A stretch of DNA of 64,000 nt from positions 310,001 through 374,000 of the forward strand of contig NZ_JAFIWB010000002.1 of NCBI RefSeq assembly GCF_017163705.1. The letters run 5' to 3'. Within the stretch, counting starts at the first letter, position 1, and each line of letters opens with the position of its first letter. The notes beneath the pieces are model-generated. The model did not search any database and was not told the origin of the DNA. It saw only the letters and a program-made list of their open reading frames with translations. Below, piece after piece: positions 47,154 through 56,085 of the stretch. Origin of the DNA: Xanthomonas bonasiae. GTDB taxonomy: Bacteria; Pseudomonadota; Gammaproteobacteria; Xanthomonadales; Xanthomonadaceae. The position numbers and the translations under genes were made by a program.

Positions 47154-50100
47154 GCGTCGCCGAGTTCAGCATCCGCCGTCCGATCACCACCATCATGTGC
47201 TTCGTTTCGCTGGTGGTGGTCGGATTGATCGCGGCGTTCCGGTTGCCGCTGGAGGCGTTGCCGGACATCTCCGCGCCGTTCCTGTTCGTGCAGTTGCCGT
47301 ACAGCGGTTCCACCCCCGACGAGGTCGAGCGCAACCTGGTGCGGCCGACCGAGGAAGCGCTGGCGACGATGACCGGGATCAAGCGCATGCGCTCGACTGC
47401 GACCGCCGACGGCGCCAACATCTTCATCGAGTTCTCCGATTGGGATCGCGACATCGCCATCGCCGCCTCCGACGCGCGCGAGCGCATCGACGCGATCCGC
47501 GCCGACCTGCCCGACGATCTGCAGCGCTACCACGTGTTCAAGTGGTCCAGCAGCGACGAGCCGGTATTGAAGGTGCGCCTGGCTGGCGCGGCCGACCTGA
47601 CCGGCGCCTACGACATGCTCGACCGCGAGTTCAAGCGGCGCCTGGAACGCATCCCCGGCGTGGCCAAGGTGGAGGTGTCCGGCGCGCCGCCGAACGAGGT
47701 GGAGATCGCGATCGCGCCGGACCGGCTCAGCGCGCACAACCTCAGCCTCAACGATCTCAGCGAGCGCCTGGGCAAGCTCAATTTCTCGCTGTCGGCCGGG
47801 CAGATCGACGACCACGGCCAGCGCCTGCGGGTGCAGCCGGTCGGCGAACTGCGCGACCTGCAGGAACTGCGCGACCTGGTCATCGACAACAAGGGCCTGC
47901 GCCTGGGCGATATCGCCGACATCCGGCTGAAGCCGACCCGGATGAACTACGGCCGGCGCCTGGACGGGCGCCCGGCGGTGGGCCTGGACGTGTACAAGGA
48001 ACGCAGCGCCAACCTGGTCGAGGTGTCGCGCGCGGTGCTGGCCGAGGTGGAGCAGATCCGCACCCAGCCGGCGCTCAGCGACGTGCAGGTCAAGGTCATC
48101 GACAACCAGGGCAAGGCGGTGACCTCGTCGCTGACCGAACTGGCCGAGGCCGGCGGGGTCGGCCTGCTGCTGTCGGTGACGGTGCTGTTCTTCTTCCTGC
48201 GCCACTGGCCGTCGACGCTGATGGTGACCCTGGCGATCCCGATCTGCTTCACCATCACCCTGGGCTTCATGTACTTCGCCGGGGTGACCCTCAACATCCT
48301 GACCATGATGGGCCTGCTGCTGGCGGTGGGCATGCTGGTGGACAACGCGGTGGTGGTGGTGGAGAGCATCTACCAGGAACGCGAGCGCATGCCGGACCAG
48401 CCGCAGCTGGCATCGATCATCGGCACCCGCAACGTGGCCATCGCGCTGTCGGCCGGCACCCTGTGCCACTGCATCGTGTTCGTGCCGAACCTGTTCGGCG
48501 AAACCAACAACATCAGCATCTTCATGGCGCAGATCGCGATCACCATCTCGGTGTCGCTGCTGGCCTCGTGGCTGGTGGCGGTGAGCCTGATCCCGATGCT
48601 GTCCGCGCGCATGCGCACGCCGGCGCTGGTCCGCTCCGAGCGCGGCCTGATCCCGCGCCTGCAGCGCCGCTATGCCCGCGTGCTGCGCTGGTCGCTGGCC
48701 CATCGCGGCTGGAGCGTGGCCGCGATCGCGCTGATCACCGCGCTCAGCGTGGTGCCGATGCTGCAGACCAAGAAGGACATGTTCGGCGGCGACGGCGGCG
48801 AACAGATCTTCATCGGCTACCAGTGGAAGGGGTCGTATACGCGCGAGCAGCTGTCCACCGAGGTCGCCAAGCTCGAACGCTTCATCGACGCGCGCCGCCA
48901 GCGCTATCACGTCACCCAGGTGTATTCGTGGTTCAGCGAAGTGGAAGGCAGCAGCACCACGCTGACCGTGGACCTCAAGCAGGTGCGCGACCTGCAGGCG
49001 CTGATCGAACAGATCCGCAAGGAGCTGCCGCGCTCGGCGCTGGCTGACTACAGCGTCGGCAGCAACGGCAACGGCAATGGACAGGGCAGCGGCGCGCAGA
49101 GCGTGCAGGTGCAACTGGTCGGCGATTCCACCCAGACGCTGCGCGCGATCGCCGACGACGTGGTGCCGCTGCTGGCGCGGCGCAAGGAATTGCGCGACGT
49201 GCGCGTGGACACCGGCGACCGCACCACCGAGCTGGCGGTGCGGGTGGATCGCGACCGCGCCTCGGCGTTCGGCTTCAACGCCGAGCAGGTCGCCAGCTTC
49301 GTCGGCCTGGCGCTGCGCGGCGCCTCGCTGCGCGAGTTCCGCCGCGGCGACAACGAGGTGCCGGTGTGGGTCCGCTTCGCCGGCGCCGAGGAGACTACGC
49401 CCGAGGACCTGGACAGCTTCAACGTGCGCACCAAGGACGGGCGCAGCGTGCCGTTGCTGAGCCTGGTGGACGTACAGACGCGGCCGGCGGCGACCCAGAT
49501 CGGGCGCACCAACCGGCAGACCACGCTGACCATCACCGCCAATCTGGGGGTCAAGGTCACACCGGCCGAGGCCAAGCAGGCGATGGAGGACACGCTCAAG
49601 GGCGTCAGCTTCCCGGCCGGCTACCACTACAGTTTCGACGGGGCCGATGGCCAGGACGAGGACAAGGCCGGCCAGCAGATGATGTTCAACCTGCTGATCG
49701 CGCTGCTGATGATCTACGTGGTGATGGCCGCGGTGTTCGAATCGCTGCTGTTCCCGGCGGCGATCATGAGCGGCGTGCTGTTCTCGATCTTCGGCGTGTT
49801 CTGGCTGTTCTGGATCACCGGCACCAACTTCGGGATCATGGCCTTCATCGGCATCCTGGTGCTGATGGGCGTGGTGGTGAACAACGGCATCGTGATGATC
49901 GAGCACATCAACAATCTGCGCCGGCGCGGCCTGGGCCGGACCGAGGCGCTGGTGGAAGGGTCGCGCGAGCGCTTGCGGCCGATCATGATGACCATGGGCA
50001 CCGCGATCCTGGCGATGGTGCCGATCTCGCTGACCACCACGCAGATGTTCGGCGACGGCCCGGCCTACTACCCGATGGCGCGCGCGATCGCCGGCGGCCT

Positions 50101-50236
50101 GGCGTTCTCCACCGTGGTCAGCCTCCTGTTCCTGCCGACCATCTACGCGATCCTCGACGATCTCAGCGGCGGCGTGGCGCACTTGGTGCGCCGCGCCCGT
50201 GGCGGCCGCGGCGTGGCGGCGCCGCAGCTGTCCTGA
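47150..50236 (+). CDS. RND efflux pump subunit 2, altered proton relay
   Basis: A 1028-residue RND transporter, normal AcrB-like length, starting in an ATGA overlap with subunit 1. It differs clearly from subunit 1. TM4 has D398-N399 (GMLVDNAVVVVESIY) and TM10 has N911-N912 (GVVVNNGIVMIEHIN), so the second Asp and the Lys of the AcrB relay are Asn. A short Gly/Asn/Ser-rich loop (GSNGNGNGQGSG) lies in the second periplasmic half. One adaptor with two non-identical pumps recalls MdtABC and Stenotrophomonas SmeIJK, where the pumps form a heterotrimer. No outer-membrane channel gene follows. Confidence 0.92.
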   Translation: MSVAEFSIRRPITTIMCFVSLVVVGLIAAFRLPLEALPDISAPFLFVQLPYSGSTPDEVERNLVRPTEEALATMTGIKRMRSTATADGANIFIEFSDWDRDIAIAASDARERIDAIRADLPDDLQRYHVFKWSSSDEPVLKVRLAGAADLTGAYDMLDREFKRRLERIPGVAKVEVSGAPPNEVEIAIAPDRLSAHNLSLNDLSERLGKLNFSLSAGQIDDHGQRLRVQPVGELRDLQELRDLVIDNKGLRLGDIADIRLKPTRMNYGRRLDGRPAVGLDVYKERSANLVEVSRAVLAEVEQIRTQPALSDVQVKVIDNQGKAVTSSLTELAEAGGVGLLLSVTVLFFFLRHWPSTLMVTLAIPICFTITLGFMYFAGVTLNILTMMGLLLAVGMLVDNAVVVVESIYQERERMPDQPQLASIIGTRNVAIALSAGTLCHCIVFVPNLFGETNNISIFMAQIAITISVSLLASWLVAVSLIPMLSARMRTPALVRSERGLIPRLQRRYARVLRWSLAHRGWSVAAIALITALSVVPMLQTKKDMFGGDGGEQIFIGYQWKGSYTREQLSTEVAKLERFIDARRQRYHVTQVYSWFSEVEGSSTTLTVDLKQVRDLQALIEQIRKELPRSALADYSVGSNGNGNGQGSGAQSVQVQLVGDSTQTLRAIADDVVPLLARRKELRDVRVDTGDRTTELAVRVDRDRASAFGFNAEQVASFVGLALRGASLREFRRGDNEVPVWVRFAGAEETTPEDLDSFNVRTKDGRSVPLLSLVDVQTRPAATQIGRTNRQTTLTITANLGVKVTPAEAKQAMEDTLKGVSFPAGYHYSFDGADGQDEDKAGQQMMFNLLIALLMIYVVMAAVFESLLFPAAIMSGVLFSIFGVFWLFWITGTNFGIMAFIGILVLMGVVVNNGIVMIEHINNLRRRGLGRTEALVEGSRERLRPIMMTMGTAILAMVPISLTTTQMFGDGPAYYPMARAIAGGLAFSTVVSLLFLPTIYAILDDLSGGVAHLVRRARGGRGVAAPQLS

Positions 50237-50310
50237 CCAAGGCAGATATGCCGCGCGCCGGAACGGCTCGCGCGCTCGTCGCCTGCGGCATATCGTGCAA
50301 AAACTTGTGG

Positions 50311-50365
50311 GAGGGGCTTCAGCCCCGACGCCGTTATCGATAGAGCGTCGGGGCTGAAGCCCCTC
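50311..50365. repeat. REP-like inverted pair after the RND operon
   Basis: Perfect 21-bp inverted arms, 50311-50331 and 50345-50365 (GAGGGGCTTCAGCCCCGACGC and its complement), separated by 13 bases. The GGGGCTTCAGCCCC core is a variant of the GCGGCTTCAGCCGC family. It lies between convergent genes and could act as a transcription barrier for both. Confidence 0.85.
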
Positions 50366-50439
50366 ACACGACGGTTGACGACACGGAGGCCATACGCGAT
50401 GGGGCAGGGCGCCTGGCCCTGCCGCCGCGGCGCGCTAGC

Positions 50440-51735
50440 TCAACCGGCCAGCTTGCCGAAGATGCGGAATCCCGCCAGCCACACCCCGACCATGCTGCCG
50501 AGGTTGGTCAGCAGGAAGGTCAGCACCACCCGCGAGACGCGGTTGCGGTACCAGCCGCGCAGGTTCTGCGCGTCGTCGCGCAGCGCCAGGAAGTCGCCGT
50601 AGGCCGGCTTGCGCATGTGCACCTCGACCAGCGCGCTGAACGCACCGGCCGGCACGCCGGGCCGGAACGGCTTCAGCGGCGCGGCGATGGCGCCGGCGAC
50701 GATGCTCAGCGGATGGCCGCCGGCCAGCAGGCAGCCCAGCCCGGCCAGGCCGCCGGTGAACAGCACCCACTGCAGCAGCAGGTCGGTGCCCAGCGCGAAG
50801 CCGCCGCGCCAGTAGCCCCAGGCCACGCCGCCCAGCACCAGCGCGGTCAGGGTCAGGGTGATCCACGGAACCTTTTTCTTGGTCGGCACGTCTTCCAACG
50901 TCTTGCGCAGCGTGGCCGGATCGTCCTGATCGTCCTGCAGGTGCCTGGCCAGGCCGGCCAGATGACCGGCACCGACCACCGCCAGCACGTCGCGGATGCC
51001 GTCGGCACGTGCGCTGTCGAGATAGTCCGGGGTCGCGATCGGCGTCTGGCCAGGCGCGGCCCGCTGCGCGTGTTCCTCGCGCAGGCGGGTGGCCATGTAG
51101 CGGTCGCGCTCGGCGATGATGGTGTCGTACAGCGCCGGGCTTTCGCTGGCGAAGTCGCCGAAGCTGGCCTCGAGCATGTCGCCCTGCTTGAGCTTCTCGA
51201 TCTCCGCCTCGCCGACCTCGTCGGAGGCGAACAGGCCGCCGAGCAGGCCGCTGCCGAGCTTGAGTTTGCCGAAGAAACCGAGCCGGCCGGAGGCGCGCTT
51301 GAAGGTCAGTCCGACCTCGCGGTCGATCAGGTACACCGGCAGCTGCCGCTCGCGGGCCAACAGCACTGCGCGCTTGAGTTCGGCGCCGGGTTCGATGCCC
51401 AACTGCTCGGCCAGGCGCCGCTGGTAGGCGGCCAGCGCCAGGTTCGCCGCGAACAGCGCCACCCGGCCCTTGCGGATCACCTGCACCAGGTCCAGCTTGG
51501 TCAGCGCGTCCGGGTCGGTCAGCGCCTGCAGCCGTTGCGGGTCCAGTTCCACCGCGACCGCATCGAAGCGGCCGCTGTCGATCGCCCGTTCCACGGCGGC
51601 GACGCTGGCCAGCGACACATGCGCGGTGCCGAGCAGGGTATAGCGCACGCCGTCGCGCTCGACGATGCGGTACGGCTGGCCGGCGAACAGGGCGTCGTCG
51701 CCGGCCTGGGAAAGTTCGTTCATTCCATCACTCAT
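50440..51735 (-). CDS. TraB-domain membrane protein
   Basis: A 431-residue protein of the TraB/PrgY family. The N-terminal domain has the landmark YTLLGTAHVSLAS, a VAVELDPQR motif and a late VVGAGHLAGLARH motif. The C-terminal third has three or four hydrophobic segments (WITLTLTALVLGGVAWGYW, WVLFTGGLAGLGCLLAGG, VVLTFLLTNLGSMVGVWL). The conserved Gly-His-Glu residues suggest metal-dependent hydrolase activity, unproven for this branch. The start at 51735 overlaps the end of the GNAT gene by eight bases; an ATG four codons later is possible. It is the last gene of the agu-GNAT-TraB string. Confidence 0.8.
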   Translation of the reverse strand: MSDGMNELSQAGDDALFAGQPYRIVERDGVRYTLLGTAHVSLASVAAVERAIDSGRFDAVAVELDPQRLQALTDPDALTKLDLVQVIRKGRVALFAANLALAAYQRRLAEQLGIEPGAELKRAVLLARERQLPVYLIDREVGLTFKRASGRLGFFGKLKLGSGLLGGLFASDEVGEAEIEKLKQGDMLEASFGDFASESPALYDTIIAERDRYMATRLREEHAQRAAPGQTPIATPDYLDSARADGIRDVLAVVGAGHLAGLARHLQDDQDDPATLRKTLEDVPTKKKVPWITLTLTALVLGGVAWGYWRGGFALGTDLLLQWVLFTGGLAGLGCLLAGGHPLSIVAGAIAAPLKPFRPGVPAGAFSALVEVHMRKPAYGDFLALRDDAQNLRGWYRNRVSRVVLTFLLTNLGSMVGVWLAGFRIFGKLAG

Positions 51736-52276
51736 CGGAGGGCGCCTCGTCGGCGCCGGAGCCCAGCGGGCGTTGCATCTGTAGGGTGTCCAGCCAGCGG
51801 CCATGCTTGCGGCCGAGTCCGGTGAATACGCCGACCGGGATGAAGCCATGGCGTTCGTGCAGGCGGATCGAGGCCTGGTTGGCCGAGTCGCCGATCACCG
51901 CCACCATCTGCCGGAAGCCGCGCGCCTCGCAGTCCGCGATCAGCGCCTGCAGCAGCGCCGTACCGATCCCGCGGCCGTGCAGCGCCGGCGCCACGTAGAT
52001 CGTGTCCTCCACCGTCCAGCGGTAGCCGATGCGAGCGCGGTAGCTGCTCGCGTAGGCATAGCCGGCGAGGCGGCCGTCGGCGGTCTGCGCGATCAGATAG
52101 GGGTAGCCGTGTGCGACGATGTCCTGCATCCGCCGCAGCATTTCCGCCTGGTCCGGCGCATCGTACTCGTAGGTATTGACGTTGCAGCGCACCTCGTCGG
52201 CGTACAGCGCGGCGATCGCGGCAATGTCGGCGGCCTCGGCGGCACGCAGCTGCAGGTCGTCCAAGAGGCGGCTCAA
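51728..52276 (-). CDS. GNAT-family N-acetyltransferase (phosphinothricin acetyltransferase-like)
   Basis: About 182 residues. The frame has no ATG near its 5' end. The likely start is TTG at 52276, sharing TTGA with the aguB stop, or TTG at 52264; both are inferred. The fold is GNAT: LQLRAAEAADIAAIAALY at the N-terminus, the WTVEDTIYVAPALHGRGIGTALL acetyl-CoA loop (in two conserved pieces) and the IRLHERHGF segment with the usual aromatic. It resembles the Pat/Bar-type group, which acetylates small amines or amino acids. Coupling to aguB suggests an amine substrate, but that is speculation. Confidence 0.82.
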   Translation of the reverse strand: MSRLLDDLQLRAAEAADIAAIAALYADEVRCNVNTYEYDAPDQAEMLRRMQDIVAHGYPYLIAQTADGRLAGYAYASSYRARIGYRWTVEDTIYVAPALHGRGIGTALLQALIADCEARGFRQMVAVIGDSANQASIRLHERHGFIPVGVFTGLGRKHGRWLDTLQMQRPLGSGADEAPSDE

Positions 52277-53175
52277 TCGATGTAGCGCTTCAGCAGATCG
52301 CCATAGGCGTCGATGCGGCGGTCGCGCAGGAACGGCCAGATCCGCCGCACGTGCTCGCTGCGCTGCAGGTCCACGTCGCAGACCAGCACGGTCGGTTCGG
52401 CGCCGGCTTCGGCGATGAATTCGCCCTGCGGGCCGAGCACGTGGCTGTTGCCCCAGAACTGGATGCCGGCCGCGCCCACCACACCATCGGCAGCCAGCGG
52501 CGAGGCTTCGTGGCCGACCCGGTTGCAGCTGAGCACCGGCACGCCGTTGGCGACGGCATGGCCGCGATGGCTGAGGATCCAGGCGTCGCGCTGGCGCTCC
52601 TGCTCGGCCTGCTCGTCGCTGGGATCCCAGCCGATCGCGGTCGGATACAGCAGCAGTTCGGCACCGGCCAGCGCCATCAGCCGCGCCGCTTCCGGATACC
52701 ACTGGTCCCAGCACACCAGCACGCCGAGGCGGCCGACCGAGGTCTGGATCGGGGTGAAGCCGAGATCGCCCGGGGTGAAGTAGAACTTCTCGTAGAAGCC
52801 CGGATCGTCCGGAATATGCATCTTGCGGTACTTGCCGAGCAGGCTGCCGTCCTTCTCGAACACCACCGCGGTGTTGTGGTACAGGCCGGCGGCGCGGCGC
52901 TCGAACAGCGAGGCGACCAGCACCACGCCATGGCGCCTGGCCAGCGCGCCGAGGCGCTCGGTGCTGGGGCCGGGAATCGGCTCGGCCAGATCGAATTCGT
53001 CCACCGACTCGTGCTGGCAGAAGTAGGCGCCGTTGTGCAGTTCCTGCAGCAGCACCAGCTGCGCGCCCTGCGCCGCGGCCTCGGCCACGCGCGATTCGAT
53101 GACCGCCAGATTCGCCGCGGCATCGCCATGGTTGCGCTCCTGGATCAGCGCGACGGAAAGAGTGTTTCGGCTCAT
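52273..53175 (-). CDS. aguB: N-carbamoylputrescine amidase
   Basis: Hydrolyses N-carbamoylputrescine to putrescine, CO2 and ammonia, the second step from agmatine. The 300-residue nitrilase-superfamily enzyme has its catalytic triad at Glu45 (LLQELHNG), Lys118 (KYRKMHIPDD) and Cys155 (VLVCWDQWYPE). The ATG at 53175 fits the family start (MSRNTLSVALIQ); an upstream in-frame ATG adds ten unlikely residues. Its stop overlaps the GNAT gene start. aguA lies upstream on the same strand, after a 311-base gap. Confidence 0.95.
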   Translation of the reverse strand: MSRNTLSVALIQERNHGDAAANLAVIESRVAEAAAQGAQLVLLQELHNGAYFCQHESVDEFDLAEPIPGPSTERLGALARRHGVVLVASLFERRAAGLYHNTAVVFEKDGSLLGKYRKMHIPDDPGFYEKFYFTPGDLGFTPIQTSVGRLGVLVCWDQWYPEAARLMALAGAELLLYPTAIGWDPSDEQAEQERQRDAWILSHRGHAVANGVPVLSCNRVGHEASPLAADGVVGAAGIQFWGNSHVLGPQGEFIAEAGAEPTVLVCDVDLQRSEHVRRIWPFLRDRRIDAYGDLLKRYID

Positions 53176-53486
53176 TGCGGAAGGATGGTCGGCGAAAGCG
53201 CGCATGGTAACGCGGATGGCCCCGCGGCAGGTTCCCGGCAGATGAATGCCGCCCGGCGCGGCGTGGCGATGTTCCTGGGGGTACGGCGTGGAGGCGCGAG
53301 CGCCGTGCGGTGCCGAATGCGGTGCGTTGCCCAGGTTCCGCAGAGGGGGGCGAATGCCGGCGTTCTGTCGCCATCGCCGCCTCGGAAGCGGAGTCCTCCG
53401 GCGGCGCGGATGGCGATGCCTGCGGGCGGTGCGACCTGGCGAAAGCCTGCAGTCGCTCCCGCGCGCCTTCGATCAGCGAACGCGGA
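53176..53486. other. Gap between aguA and aguB without a recognised gene
   Basis: 311 bases. Short frames are present but look like chance. I see no repeat, strong hairpin or terminator, so aguA and aguB may still share a transcript, although such a gap is unusual between two genes of one pathway and may hold an aguB promoter. Confidence 0.4.
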
Positions 53487-54524
53487 TCAGGCCGCCAGCA
53501 CGCCCTCGGGCAACTGCATGGTGATGCAGTGCAGGCTGCCGTTCTGCCAGATCAGCGCGCGGCACGGAATCGGCACGATGTCGTGCTGCGGGAACGCCTG
53601 CGCCATCACCGCCTGCGCCTGCGCATCGGCCGCATCGCCATAGGCCGGCATCAGCACCGCGCCGTTGACGATCAGGAAGTTGGCGTAGGACGCGGCCAGG
53701 CGCCGGCCGTGGTCGATCACCGGCTGCGCCCACGGCAGCGGGAACAGCCGGTACGGGCGACCGTCGGCGGTGCGCAGCGCCGCCAGCTCGGCGCCCATCG
53801 CCTGCAGTTCGGCGTAGTGCGAATCGCTCGCGTCGTCGCAGGCCTGGTAGACGATCGCGTCTTCGCTGGCGAAGCGGGCGAGGGTATCGATATGCGCGTC
53901 GGTGTCGTCGCCTTCCAGGTAGCCGTGGTCCAGCCACAGCACGCGCTGCTGCGCCAGCCAGTCGGCCAGGTCGCGGCTCAGCGATTCGCGCGAGCGCTGC
54001 GGATGGCGTTCGTGCAGGCACTGCCAGGTGGTCAGCAGGGTGCCGGCGCCGTCGCTGTCGATCGCGCCGCCTTCCAGCGCGAAATCGATGCTGCGCACAT
54101 CGCTGTCCGCAAACAGCTGCTGCGCGGCGAGCGCGCTGACCAATTGGTCGTCGCGGCTGGCTTGGAACTTGCCGCCCCAGCCGGTGAAACGGAAGTCCAG
54201 CAAGCGGAAACCGCCACCGGCGCGGGCCAGGGTGATCGGGCCGGAATCGCGCAGCCAGGTGTCGTCGTAGTCGGCCTCGACGAACTGCACGCGCTGCATG
54301 TCCACCCGCGCCGAGCGCAGCCGCGCCTCGGCATAGATCTGCAGGTCGGCATCGGCGACGCAGATCAGCACGCGCTGGTAGCGCACGATCGCCGCGACCA
54401 GCGCGATATAGGTCTCCTCGACCTCGGCCAGGCGCTCCGCCCAGTCGGTGCCGGCATGCGGCCAGGCGATCAGGATGGCGGACTGGGGCTCCCATTCCGC
54501 GGGAAGGCGAAGGCTGTCGCTCAT
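53487..54524 (-). CDS. aguA: Agmatine deiminase
   Basis: Converts agmatine to N-carbamoylputrescine and ammonia, first step of the route to putrescine. It has 345 residues of the guanidino-group-modifying (peptidyl-arginine deiminase-like) superfamily. Landmarks are DDTWLRDSGPI (substrate Asp), the LEGGAID loop, DTDAHIDTLARF with the catalytic His, and the nucleophile Cys333 in NGSLHCITMQLPEG. The ATG at 54524 is standard for the family. Upstream lies a dispersed palindromic repeat. Confidence 0.95.
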   Translation of the reverse strand: MSDSLRLPAEWEPQSAILIAWPHAGTDWAERLAEVEETYIALVAAIVRYQRVLICVADADLQIYAEARLRSARVDMQRVQFVEADYDDTWLRDSGPITLARAGGGFRLLDFRFTGWGGKFQASRDDQLVSALAAQQLFADSDVRSIDFALEGGAIDSDGAGTLLTTWQCLHERHPQRSRESLSRDLADWLAQQRVLWLDHGYLEGDDTDAHIDTLARFASEDAIVYQACDDASDSHYAELQAMGAELAALRTADGRPYRLFPLPWAQPVIDHGRRLAASYANFLIVNGAVLMPAYGDAADAQAQAVMAQAFPQHDIVPIPCRALIWQNGSLHCITMQLPEGVLAA

Positions 54525-54572
54525 TGCAGGCCACTACTCACGTCGTACCGGACCGAAGCCAGGCTGTTATTT

Positions 54573-54617
54573 AAGTCCCCGCACATGGATGTGCGGGCTT
54601 TTGCGAAGGATTCGCAG
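54573..54617. repeat. Dispersed double-hairpin repeat, copy 2
   Basis: This has the same layout as 3814-3857: a perfect CCCGCACAT-GG-ATGTGCGGG palindrome, then GCGAA-GGA-TTCGC. A partial third unit, TTGCGAAGGGACTCGCAT, follows at about 54630-54648. It lies between the minus-strand gene ending at 54658 and aguA, and so in the aguA leader or as a terminator of the upstream gene. Confidence 0.7.
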
Positions 54618-54657
54618 ACATCGGGCTCTTGCGAAGGGACTCGCATCCCGAATCGCA

Positions 54658-54987
54658 TCACCGAATCGCAGGCTTGGGCCCAACCTCGTTGGCATCGGCC
54701 TGGTTGGCGACCACGTCCACCACCTTGTGCTTCTCGAAGTACACGGTGAAGGCCGGATACACCCAGCGGTTGATGGTCGGCCACTGCCGCTTCTGTCCGC
54801 CGCGCGGTTCCAGCTTCTGCTGCGGGGCGCCGTAGCGCGACTCGACCTCACCCATGCTCAGTCCGCGCGCCGGCATCGCCGCCACGGGTTCCTGCTTGAC
54901 CCGCTCGACCAGCAGGGTTTCGGCGTGAGCGCCCCCGGCCAGACCCAGGACGACCAGCAGCGGCAGTGCGGACAGACGGTGCTTCAT
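54658..54987 (-). CDS. Small exported protein, possible SmpA/OmlA-like fold
   Basis: A 109-residue protein with a signal peptide (MKHRLSALPLLVVLGLAGG, cleavage near AHA at 22). The mature part has GLSMGEVESRYGAPQQK, then aromatic strand segments (WPTINRWVYPAFTVYFE and VVDVVANQ). The GMS-x-EV-x3-YG-x-P pattern followed by a W-Y...VYFE strand pair recalls BamE/SmpA-like domains, but I cannot confirm membership. It is conserved-looking, periplasmic and of unknown role. A GGGGAG ribosome site precedes the ATG. Confidence 0.65.
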   Translation of the reverse strand: MKHRLSALPLLVVLGLAGGAHAETLLVERVKQEPVAAMPARGLSMGEVESRYGAPQQKLEPRGGQKRQWPTINRWVYPAFTVYFEKHKVVDVVANQADANEVGPKPAIR

Positions 54988-55038
54988 CACGGTGTGCTCC
55001 CCAGAGGACGAACGGCGATTACAGCAAATTTCGGCAAC

Positions 55039-55060
55039 AAAAAACCGCCCGAAGGCGGCT
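55039..55060 (-). terminator. Intrinsic terminator of rpmJ
   Basis: On the minus strand a GCCGCC-TTCG-GGCGG hairpin with a UUCG tetraloop is followed by six T, about 56 bases after the rpmJ stop codon and just before the small exported protein gene. Confidence 0.88.
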
Positions 55061-55115
55061 TTCGTCGATGACCCGCAACCGTGCGCGCGGTGCCGCAGGG
55101 CGGGCCGTCGTCGGA

Positions 55116-55241
55116 TCAGCGCTGGCGAGCCTTGAAACGCGGGTTCGACTTGCAGATCACGAAAACCTTGCCGCGGCGGCGGACCACCTTGCAGTCGCGG
55201 TGACGGGTCTTCGCCGACTTCAGGGAGGACAGGACTTTCAT
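55116..55241 (-). CDS. rpmJ: 50S ribosomal protein L36, zinc-independent (type B) form
   Basis: A 41-residue protein, translated by hand from the minus strand: it begins [20 protein letters not shown] and ends [10 protein letters not shown]. It matches the YkgO-like L36 paralogue. Zinc-binding L36 has a Cys-x2-Cys pair followed by a third Cys and a His; here the first Cys of the pair is absent (RHRDC), leaving two cysteines, so the zinc ribbon is not complete. A GAGGTG ribosome site precedes the ATG, and a strong terminator follows the gene. Confidence 0.92.
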
Positions 55242-55413
55242 GGCACACCTCGGCGTAAACTTGTGGATTAGAGAAGGAAACGGCGCGGCGAAACCACGTC
55301 GCTGGATCAGTAAGCCGGCGAGTATAGCCTGGTTTTCTTCATGGTTTCAACTGCTTGCGCCAGCCAGGCCGGCGCCGGGGCTACAATGCGCCGCCCCCCG
55401 TCCGAGGAACCGC

Positions 55414-56085
55414 ATGAACGACCCCGCTCCCGTCCTGACCATCGATGGCCCTTCCGGGGCCGGCAAAGGCACCGTCAGCCGCATCGTCGCCGGCAAGCTG
55501 GGCTGGCATTACCTGGATTCGGGCGCACTGTACCGGGCCGTCGGCGTGGCCGCCAGCTGGGCGAACCTGGACATTTCCGACGCCGCGGCGCTGGTGCGCT
55601 GCACCTTCGATACCCATGTCACCTTCGAGGACGTGGCCGGTCGCGGCCTGCGGGTCAGGATCAACGAGGTCGACGCCACCGACGAGCTGCGGCTGGAGAC
55701 CACCGGCGCGGTGGCCTCGGCGATCGCCGCGATTCCGGAGGTGCGCGCGGCGCTGAAGCAGCGCCAGCGCGCGTTCCGGCGCCCGCCGGGGCTGGTCGCC
55801 GATGGCCGCGACATGGGCACGGTGATTTTCCCGGACGCCCCGTACAAGGTGTTCCTGACCGCCAGTGCCGAGGAGCGCGCCATGCGCCGGCATAACCAGT
55901 TGAAGGAAAAAGGAGTTTCCGTTATATTCGACGACCTGCTGCGCGAGATCATGGCCCGCGACGCACGCGATGCCCAACGTTCGGTGGCGCCCCTGAAGCC
56001 GGCAGACGATGCCGTCCTCCTCGACACCACCGGCATGGACATCGAACAGGTGGTCGGCCGCGTCCTGGAGTTGCTGCCCGCCTGA
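55414..56085 (+). CDS. cmk: Cytidylate kinase
   Basis: Phosphorylates CMP and dCMP with ATP. The 223-residue P-loop kinase has GPSGAGKGT at 12-20, [12 protein letters not shown] for nucleotide binding and [15 protein letters not shown] in the CMP-binding region. GAGGAA precedes the ATG at 55414. It is the first gene of the conserved cmk-rpsA-ihfB block. A TACAAT box at about 55383 may be its -10 element. Confidence 0.95.
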   Translation: MNDPAPVLTIDGPSGAGKGTVSRIVAGKLGWHYLDSGALYRAVGVAASWANLDISDAAALVRCTFDTHVTFEDVAGRGLRVRINEVDATDELRLETTGAVASAIAAIPEVRAALKQRQRAFRRPPGLVADGRDMGTVIFPDAPYKVFLTASAEERAMRRHNQLKEKGVSVIFDDLLREIMARDARDAQRSVAPLKPADDAVLLDTTGMDIEQVVGRVLELLPA

